Positions 1 through 5,219 of a DNA stretch of 5,219 nucleotides are shown one piece after another. The first letter of the stretch is position 1, and each line of letters starts with the position of its first letter. The notes beneath the pieces were generated by a model. It ran no database searches. It was not told the DNA's origin and was given only the letters and a program-made list of their open reading frames with translations. This DNA comes from JAFGQJ01 sp964588525 (GTDB taxonomy: Bacteria > Spirochaetota > Spirochaetia > SZUA-6 > DRHE01), in NCBI GenBank assembly GCA_964588525.1, contig CAZPQC010000213.1:1-5219 (forward strand), read 5' to 3'. Position numbers and translations under genes: made by a program.

Positions 1-2494
1 GAAGTACGTGCTCTGCAACGCCGATGAGGGTGACCCGGGGGCGTTCATGGACCGCAGCGTGCTGGAGGGAGACCCGCACAGCGTGGTCGAGGCCATGTCC
101 ATCGCCGCTTACGCCATCGGCGCCTCCCAAGGATACGTGTACGTGCGGGCCGAGTACCCGCTGGCGGTCGACCGATTGGGCAAGGCGATCGGACAGGCCA
201 GGGAATACGGGCTGCTGGGAAAGAACATCATGGGCAGCGGCTTCGATTTCGACTTGGAGATCCGCATGGGAAGCGGCGCCTTCGTATGCGGCGAAGAAAC
301 GGCCCTGATGACTTCCATCGAGGGCAACCGCGGCGAACCGCGACCCAGGCCACCTTTTCCCGCCCAGAAGGGCCTCTGGGACCGGCCGAGCCTGCTCAAC
401 AATGTGGAGACCTATGCCAACATCCCGGTCATTCTTCTGAAGGGGGCGGATTGGTACGCCTCATTCGGTACGGAAAAGAGTAAGGGCACCAAGGTATTTG
501 CCCTGGCCGGAGCGGTGCAGAACACCGGCCTGGTAGAGATCCCGATCGGGATGTCTCTGGGGGAGATCGTCTTCGACATCGGCGGCGGCATCCGCGATGG
601 TAAATCCTTCAAGGCCGCCCAGATCGGGGGGCCTTCCGGCGGCTGCATCCCCAAGGAACACCTCAACGTCCCGGTGGACTACGAGAGTGTGACCGAGCTT
701 GGCGCCATCATGGGCTCCGGGGGGTTGATCGTCATGGACGAAGACACCTGCATGGTGGACATGGCCCGCTTCTTCCTGGAGTTCGTCCAGGACGAGTCCT
801 GCGGCAAGTGTGCCCCCTGCCGGGTCGGCACCAAGCGCATGCTGGAGATACTCGAGCGCATCTGCGCCGGGAAGGGGGAGGAGGGGGACATCGAGCGGCT
901 GATCAAGCTGGGAAACATCATCAAGGACACGGCCCTGTGCGGACTGGGACAAACTGCCCCCAACCCCGTGCTCTCGGCAATCCGGCACTTCCGCGGCGAG
1001 TTCGAAGCCCACATTCGGGACAAGAAATGCGTGGCCGGAGTCTGTCCGGAGCTGGTCCGGGCGCCCTGCCAGAACGCCTGCCCCGCCGGGGTCGACGTTC
1101 CGGGCTACGTCAGCCTGATCGCCGAAAAGCGCTACCAGGAGGCGCTGAGGCTGCACAGGGAGCGAAACCCCTTCGTGTCGGTGTGCTCCCGGGTCTGCTT
1201 CCACCCCTGTGAGAGCAAGTGCCGGCGTTCCACTCTGGATGAAGCGCTGTCCATTCGCGCCCTGAAGCGCTTCCTGGCCGACCAGGAGAAGGAGCTGCAG
1301 CTTCCCGAGCTCATCAGCGACGAGCAGGCCTCCCGACGAAAAATCGCCATCATCGGCGCGGGACCGGCCGGCCTGGCCTGCGCCTACTTCCTGGCCCGCC
1401 TGGGTTACCGGCCCGAGGTTTTCGAAGCCGAAGGCACGCCGGGAGGAATGCTGGTGCAGGCGATCCCCGCCTACAGGCTGCCCCGGGAACTTCTGGGAAA
1501 GGACGTCGACATTGTCCGCAAGCTCGGGGTGAAGATCCACACCAAGAAAAAGCTGGGACGGGACTTTACCATCACAGAGCTCAAGGACAGGGGATATGAA
1601 GCCATGTTCCTCGGCGTCGGCGCCCCCAAGGGGATGGGCCTCGGCCTGGAGGGAGAAACCATACCGGGTTGCGTCGAAGCCATCGACTTCCTGAGGGCCT
1701 TCAACCTCGACGGCACGACGAAGGTCGGCGGCAACGTGGTGGTGGTGGGAGGCGGCAACGCTGCGGTGGACGCCGCCCGCAGCGCCCTGCGTCTTGGCGC
1801 CGAGACGGTGACCGTGGTCTACCGCCGTACCCGGGCCGAGATGCCCGCCTACGAGGAAGAGGTCGAGGAGGCGGAGAAAGAGGGAGTCCGCTTCGAGTTC
1901 CTGGCCGCCCCGGTCGGGATAACCGCCAACCGGGGAAAGCTGGCGGAGATGCGGCTGCAGCGTATGGAGCTCGGGGAGTTCGACAGGAGCGGAAGGCGCC
2001 GGCCGAAAGCTAAGAAAGACGCGGAGTACACGCTGCCTGCGGATCTGCTGATCGCGGCGATCGGCCAGACCCTCGAGCCGACGGAGCTCTTCGACGGCGT
2101 GCGCCTGAAGCTCAACGACAGGGGCTACATCGCCGTGAATCCGAACAGCGGACAAACCTCGGAGGCCTGGATCTTCGCCGGCGGGGACGCCGTGGACGGG
2201 CCCTCCTCCGTCATCGAGGCGGTAGCCGCAGGAGAGAAGGCAGCCGTGGGCATCAACGACTTCCTCGGTGGAAAATCCAGGGCTTTCTGGCGGAAGGACA
2301 ACGATGTCGACACCTTCTTCGATCCCGAGGCGGATCCAGTGGAGACACCGCGGGCCGCATTGAAGCTCGTCCCCGTCGGCAAGAGAATGGGGAACTTCAC
2401 CGAAGTGGAGGCCACCTGGTCCCGTACCGTGGCTTTGGCCGAAGCGAAGCGCTGTCTGCGCTGCGATTATAGAGAATCGGATACAGGAGAGTAA
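1..2494 (+). CDS. hydB: NAD(P)-linked [FeFe]-hydrogenase flavoprotein subunit: HydB/NuoF core fused to a GltD/NfnB-like module (5' partial)
   Basis: This subunit probably passes electrons between NAD(H), NADP(H) and the hydrogenase subunit encoded next door, in the cytoplasm. The gene enters from upstream; its first full codon is at base 2, leaving 830 visible residues, so numbers here count from that codon. NuoF part: the FMN-loop motif NADEGDPGAFMDR (6-18), the nucleotide-site motif GSGAFVCGEETAL (about 90-102), an SLBB-like stretch (about 175-225), and the N3 [4Fe-4S] ligands C267, C270, C273 and C313. The KKC linker (C343, C348) leads into a GltD-type iron-sulfur domain with C356, C360, C395, C399, C403 and C407. 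Next come an FAD Rossmann motif GAGPAG (452-457), a second Rossmann motif GGGNAAVDAAR (583-593) followed by VYRRTRAEMPA (R608, R609; typical of NADPH sites), and the second FAD motif AGGDAVDGPSS (from about 727). The tail has CLRC (818-821). Known HndC/HydB proteins instead end in a 2x[4Fe-4S] ferredoxin domain. A stand-alone annotation as glutamate synthase small chain would be misleading. The N-terminus, roughly 85 to 220 residues depending on architecture, is missing. The hydB symbol is by analogy. Confidence 0.93.
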   Translation, partial: KYVLCNADEGDPGAFMDRSVLEGDPHSVVEAMSIAAYAIGASQGYVYVRAEYPLAVDRLGKAIGQAREYGLLGKNIMGSGFDFDLEIRMGSGAFVCGEETALMTSIEGNRGEPRPRPPFPAQKGLWDRPSLLNNVETYANIPVILLKGADWYASFGTEKSKGTKVFALAGAVQNTGLVEIPIGMSLGEIVFDIGGGIRDGKSFKAAQIGGPSGGCIPKEHLNVPVDYESVTELGAIMGSGGLIVMDEDTCMVDMARFFLEFVQDESCGKCAPCRVGTKRMLEILERICAGKGEEGDIERLIKLGNIIKDTALCGLGQTAPNPVLSAIRHFRGEFEAHIRDKKCVAGVCPELVRAPCQNACPAGVDVPGYVSLIAEKRYQEALRLHRERNPFVSVCSRVCFHPCESKCRRSTLDEALSIRALKRFLADQEKELQLPELISDEQASRRKIAIIGAGPAGLACAYFLARLGYRPEVFEAEGTPGGMLVQAIPAYRLPRELLGKDVDIVRKLGVKIHTKKKLGRDFTITELKDRGYEAMFLGVGAPKGMGLGLEGETIPGCVEAIDFLRAFNLDGTTKVGGNVVVVGGGNAAVDAARSALRLGAETVTVVYRRTRAEMPAYEEEVEEAEKEGVRFEFLAAPVGITANRGKLAEMRLQRMELGEFDRSGRRRPKAKKDAEYTLPADLLIAAIGQTLEPTELFDGVRLKLNDRGYIAVNPNSGQTSEAWIFAGGDAVDGPSSVIEAVAAGEKAAVGINDFLGGKSRAFWRKDNDVDTFFDPEADPVETPRAALKLVPVGKRMGNFTEVEATWSRTVALAEAKRCLRCDYRESDTGE
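2485..2490 (+). promoter_or_regulatory. Ribosome binding site of hydA
   Basis: AGGAGA lies inside the last codons of the upstream flavoprotein gene, 8 bases before the ATG at 2499. The upstream stop (TAA, 2492-2494) falls between this site and the start, leaving a 4-base gap between genes. This favours translational coupling and supports ATG 2499 as the true start. No promoter is visible or expected here. Confidence 0.8.
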
Positions 2495-2498
2495 CGAT

Positions 2499-4277
2499 AT
2501 GCCAACACTCACGATAGACAACAAGACAATAGAGGTTCCCGAGGGAACCACCCTGCTGGAGGCGGCTCTTCAAGGGGGGATCCATATCCCCACCCTCTGC
2601 TACCTGGAAAATGTCCAGGCCATCGGCGCCTGCCGGGTCTGCCTGGTCGAGGTGGAGGGAGCCAAGACCCTGGTGCCCTCCTGCGTAACCCCCGCAGCTG
2701 AGGGGATGAAGGTACACACCAACAACCGCCGGGTTCGGGAAGCCCGCCGCACGGTGGTGGAGCTGATCCTCTCCGACCACGACGGAGACTGCCAGACCTG
2801 CGACCGGAACGGGGACTGCGAGCTCCAATCCCTGGCCCAGGAGCTGGGGATCCGGGAGATCGAGTTTCCCGGGCAGAAGAGCGACCGCATCACCGACGCG
2901 AGCACCGCGGCGCTGGTGCGGGACTCGGCCAAATGCATCCTCTGCCGCCGCTGCGTGACCGTGTGCGGCGAGACCCAGGGTGTGGCGGCGATCTTTCCCC
3001 AGAACCGGGGGTTCGCCTCGGTCATCGGCCCCGCCTTCTGCAGCGATCTGGAAACGGTGGTCTGCGTCCAGTGCGGCCAGTGTGCCGCGGTCTGCCCGGT
3101 CGGAGCTATCGTAGAGCGGGACCAGATCGACGAGGTCTGGGCCGCGCTGGACGATCCGTCCAAGCACGTGGTGGTGGAGACCGCCCCGGCCATCCGGGCC
3201 GCCCTGGGGGAGTGCTTCGGCTATCCCCCCGGGACGTTGGTGACCGGAAAGATGGTCAGCGCTCTGCGCCGTCTCGGCTTCGACGGCGTGTTCGACACCA
3301 ACTTCACCGCCGACCTGACCATCATGGAGGAGGGCAGCGAGCTGCTCAGCCGCTTGAGGAAGGCTCTGCTGGAGGGAAAACCCACGGCCCTGCCCCAGTT
3401 CACCAGCTGCTCGCCGGGCTGGATCAAGTACGCCGAGCACTTCTACCCCGAATTCTTGCCGAACATCTCCACCTGCAAGAGCCCGCAGCAGATGTTCGGA
3501 GCCGTGGCCAAGACCTACTACGCCGAAGCGGTGGGGAAAAAACCCGAAGAGATTGTAGTCGTTTCGGTGATGCCCTGCACGGCCAAAAAGTACGAGGCTC
3601 AGCGTCCGGAGATGAACGACAGCGGCGTGCAGGACGTGGACATCGTGCTCACCACCCGGGAGCTGGGGCGAATGATCAAACAGGCGGGGATCGACTTCGC
3701 CAGCCTTCCCGATGAGAAGATGGACAAGCTCCTGGGCATGTCCTCGGGAGCCGCCGACATCTTCGCCAACACCGGCGGCGTCATGGAGGCGGCCCTGCGC
3801 ACTGCCTACGAGCTGGTCACCGGGCGGCCGCTGCCCTTCCCCAATCTCCACGTCGCGCCGATCATGGGGCTGGAGGGGGTAAAGGAAGCGGCCCTCAAGA
3901 TCGAGGGCGCGCTGCCGGATTGGTCGTTCCTCGAAGGGGTGACCCTGAAAGTGGCCGTAGCCCACGGGCTCGGTAATGCCCGGAAGGTGATCGAGCACAT
4001 CAAGAGCGGTTCCCCGGAGGCTCAGTATCACTTCGTGGAGATCATGACCTGCCCCGGCGGGTGCATCGGCGGAGGAGGTCAGCCGCGGCTGACCAGCGAC
4101 GAAGTCCGCAAGGCCCGCATCGCCGCCATTTACAAGGAAGACGAGGGCAAGGAGGTGCGCGCCTCCCTGCACAATCCCGAGATCCAGTTGATCTACGAGC
4201 GGTATCTGAGCAAACCCCTGGGGGAGAAGTCCCACCACCTGCTGCATACCGCCTATACCGCCAGGCAACGGGTGTGA
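2499..4277 (+). CDS. hydA: Catalytic [FeFe]-hydrogenase subunit of the NAD(P)-linked, HydA/HndD type
   Basis: This protein makes or oxidises H2 at an H-cluster and exchanges electrons with the flavoprotein encoded directly upstream. It is a soluble 592-residue protein, close in length to HndD, with no signal peptide. Domains in order: a NuoG-like [2Fe-2S] domain (C34, C45, C48, C62); a His-Cys [4Fe-4S] site (H94, C98, C101, C107); a 2x[4Fe-4S] ferredoxin domain (C146/149/152/156 and C189/192/195/199); the H-cluster domain; and a small-subunit-like C-terminus (about 530-592) ending in the family's HHLLHT region. H-cluster motifs: L1 is TSCSPGW (302-308), L2 is MPCTAKKYE with C360, and L3 is EIMTCPGGCIGGGGQP with C518 and C522. 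Candidate proton-path residues E278, E281 and S324 are present, as are the second-sphere methionines M359 and M516. The oddity is L1: characterised enzymes have TSCCP, and here S305 takes the second cysteine's place. The start at ATG 2499 has a good ribosome binding site and the expected N-terminal beta strand. The family assignment is very secure; the bifurcating mechanism is inferred. Confidence 0.97.
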   Translation: MPTLTIDNKTIEVPEGTTLLEAALQGGIHIPTLCYLENVQAIGACRVCLVEVEGAKTLVPSCVTPAAEGMKVHTNNRRVREARRTVVELILSDHDGDCQTCDRNGDCELQSLAQELGIREIEFPGQKSDRITDASTAALVRDSAKCILCRRCVTVCGETQGVAAIFPQNRGFASVIGPAFCSDLETVVCVQCGQCAAVCPVGAIVERDQIDEVWAALDDPSKHVVVETAPAIRAALGECFGYPPGTLVTGKMVSALRRLGFDGVFDTNFTADLTIMEEGSELLSRLRKALLEGKPTALPQFTSCSPGWIKYAEHFYPEFLPNISTCKSPQQMFGAVAKTYYAEAVGKKPEEIVVVSVMPCTAKKYEAQRPEMNDSGVQDVDIVLTTRELGRMIKQAGIDFASLPDEKMDKLLGMSSGAADIFANTGGVMEAALRTAYELVTGRPLPFPNLHVAPIMGLEGVKEAALKIEGALPDWSFLEGVTLKVAVAHGLGNARKVIEHIKSGSPEAQYHFVEIMTCPGGCIGGGGQPRLTSDEVRKARIAAIYKEDEGKEVRASLHNPEIQLIYERYLSKPLGEKSHHLLHTAYTARQRV

Positions 4278-4280
4278 GAT

Positions 4281-4284
4281 AGGG
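4281..4284 (+). promoter_or_regulatory. Weak ribosome binding site of the sensory-type hydrogenase gene
   Basis: AGGG sits 7 bases before the ATG at 4292, in the 14-base gap after hydA's TGA. An in-frame TAG at 4280-4282 rules out any start further upstream, so ATG 4292 is the first possible one. The match is poorer than the AGGAGA before hydA. This fits lower translation, as expected if the product is a sensor rather than a structural subunit; that reading is inference. Confidence 0.45.
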
Positions 4285-4291
4285 TAATGCG

Positions 4292-5219
4292 ATGGGCGTG
4301 GTAGCCACGATTCCCGAGAAGTGCAAGCGCTGCTATTCCTGCGTGCGGGAATGTCCGGCCAAGGCGATCAAGGTCATCGGGGGACAGGCTACCGTCATAG
4401 AGGAGCAGTGCATCGGCTGCGGCAACTGCGTGAAGGTCTGCGCCCAGAAGGCGAAACGCATCGAAGACAGCACCCAAGAGGTTCGAGCCTTCCTGGAAGC
4501 CAAGGAGAGGGTCTTTGCCTGCCTGGCTCCATCCTTCCCCGTGGCCTTTTATCCCACTAATCCCGGGCGGATGATCGCCGCCCTGCGTAGGCTGGGGTTC
4601 GGGGACATCTGGGAAGTAGCCTTCGGAGCAGAGCTGATCAGCCGGGAATACACCAAGGTCTTCAAAGACGCCCTGCAAAACGGAAAATACGTGATTTCCA
4701 CACCCTGTCCGGCGATCGTCTCCTACATCGAAAAATACATGCCCTCCCTGCACGACGCCCTGGCGCCGGTCGTCAGCCCCATGATCGCCGTGGGCAGGGC
4801 TATTCGCCGGCGCTACGGCTCGGGTGTACGGATCGTTTTCATCGGCCCCTGCATTGCCAAAAAAAATGAGATTCGGGACCCCTACGTACAGGGCGTCATA
4901 GACGCGGTTCTCACCTTCGAGGAGATGCAGACCATGATCTGCGAAGCCGGGATCGATCCGGAAGAGCAGAAGATCAGCGACTTCGACGGCCCCCCCTGCC
5001 ACCTGGGCCGAACGTTCCCCATCTCCGGGGGACTGCTGCGCACCACCGGTCTGCAGGCGGATATCCTGGAAAACGATGTGCTGATCACCGAAGGCAAGGA
5101 CAGGGTACTGGGGGTGCTCAAGGAGCTGGAGGAGGGCAAGAGCAAGGCCAAACTTTTCGACCTGCTGTTCTGCGAGGGCTGCATCAACGGCCCGAAGATG
5201 CCGGTGGAAATGAGCGTGT
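4292..5219 (+). CDS. Ferredoxin plus H-cluster protein resembling sensory (group C) [FeFe]-hydrogenase (3' partial)
   Basis: The visible 309 residues start with a 2x[4Fe-4S] ferredoxin domain (C11, C14, C17, C21 and C40, C43, C46, C50). They continue into an [FeFe]-hydrogenase large-subunit domain. H-cluster motifs are present but divergent: L1 reads STPCPAIV with C139, L2 reads IGPCIAKKNE with C187, and L3 reads FCEGCINGP with C294 and C297. Compared with the catalytic HydA next door, proline replaces the proton-relay cysteine in L1. Glycine replaces the methionine before the L2 cysteine, and L3 is C-x2-C without the GGGGQP tail. There is no [2Fe-2S] or His-Cys domain. This pattern fits the HydS/HsfB-like group C proteins, which usually continue into a PAS domain and sometimes a kinase or phosphatase domain. 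That part would lie beyond the window, so the sensory role is inferred from the motifs alone. Only 14 bases separate it from hydA, so co-transcription is likely. It might also be an accessory low-activity hydrogenase. Confidence 0.88.
   Translation, partial: MGVVATIPEKCKRCYSCVRECPAKAIKVIGGQATVIEEQCIGCGNCVKVCAQKAKRIEDSTQEVRAFLEAKERVFACLAPSFPVAFYPTNPGRMIAALRRLGFGDIWEVAFGAELISREYTKVFKDALQNGKYVISTPCPAIVSYIEKYMPSLHDALAPVVSPMIAVGRAIRRRYGSGVRIVFIGPCIAKKNEIRDPYVQGVIDAVLTFEEMQTMICEAGIDPEEQKISDFDGPPCHLGRTFPISGGLLRTTGLQADILENDVLITEGKDRVLGVLKELEEGKSKAKLFDLLFCEGCINGPKMPVEMSV

Noticed and set aside
1028..1085. A frameshift or assembly join creating a false fusion of NuoF and GltD genes
   Set aside because: The frame is continuous with no stop, start or ribosome binding site at the junction, codon use does not change, and the linker cysteines fit the following iron-sulfur domain. 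Assembly error cannot be fully excluded without reads.
461..2551. A 696-codon open frame on the minus strand opposite the flavoprotein gene
   Set aside because: It is a GC-driven shadow of a strongly conserved gene: low-complexity His/Gly/Leu-rich translation, no recognisable domain, and it overlaps the hydA start.
2397..4268. A 623-codon open frame on the minus strand opposite hydA
   Set aside because: It mirrors hydA almost end to end, has no recognisable motif, and arises from third-position G/C bias; hydA's cofactor ligands settle which strand is coding.
4287..4289. An alternative ATG just upstream of the third gene's start
   Set aside because: It is in a different frame from the ferredoxin and H-cluster motifs; ATG 4292 is the first in-frame start after the TAG at 4280.
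4278..4291. A terminator or promoter between hydA and the third gene
   Set aside because: The gap is only 14 bases, with no inverted repeat, T-run or promoter-like boxes.
4990..4996. A C7 run that might mark a sequencing indel in the third gene
   Set aside because: The frame stays open on both sides and the following GRTFPISGGLL segment matches the expected H-domain region, so no indel is needed.

Overview
The window holds three co-oriented genes on the + strand with almost no space between them. They form part of an [FeFe]-hydrogenase operon cut at both ends. The genes are: (1) the 3' part of a HydB/NuoF-type flavoprotein whose C-terminus is a GltD/NfnB-type FAD and NADP(H) module (to 2494); (2) a complete catalytic [FeFe]-hydrogenase subunit of the HydA/HndD type, 592 residues (2499-4277); (3) the 5' part of a ferredoxin plus H-cluster protein resembling sensory (group C, HydS/HsfB-like) [FeFe]-hydrogenases (4292 to the window end). 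There are no RNA genes, mobile elements, CRISPR arrays or gene-free stretches. The two spacers are 4 and 14 bases.

The organism is a strict anaerobe by content, since H-cluster enzymes and soluble NAD(P)-linked hydrogenases belong to fermentative, acetogenic, syntrophic or sulfate-reducing bacteria. The DNA is GC-rich, with a strong G/C preference at third codon positions. This would suit Desulfobacterota or high-GC anaerobic Bacillota, but I cannot choose between them from the sequence.

How the genes probably work together: the NuoF part carries FMN, an NAD(H) site and the N3-type [4Fe-4S] cluster. HydA carries the [2Fe-2S], His-Cys and two ferredoxin-type clusters leading to the H-cluster. 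A small NuoE-like subunit (HydC) would be expected just upstream, outside the window. Classical HydB/HndC proteins end in a 2x[4Fe-4S] ferredoxin domain. Here that domain is replaced by a complete flavoprotein module with the NADP(H)-type VYRRTRAEMPA signature. The complex may therefore connect H2 with both NAD(H) and NADP(H), and possibly ferredoxin, as an electron-bifurcating enzyme. The third gene could encode an H2 or redox sensor that regulates the operon, or an accessory protein.

Points most worth a second look are the NuoF-GltD fusion, the TSCSP (not TSCCP) H-cluster motif in HydA where a serine falls on the usual cubane-ligand position, and the sensory-type hydrogenase in the same transcription unit.
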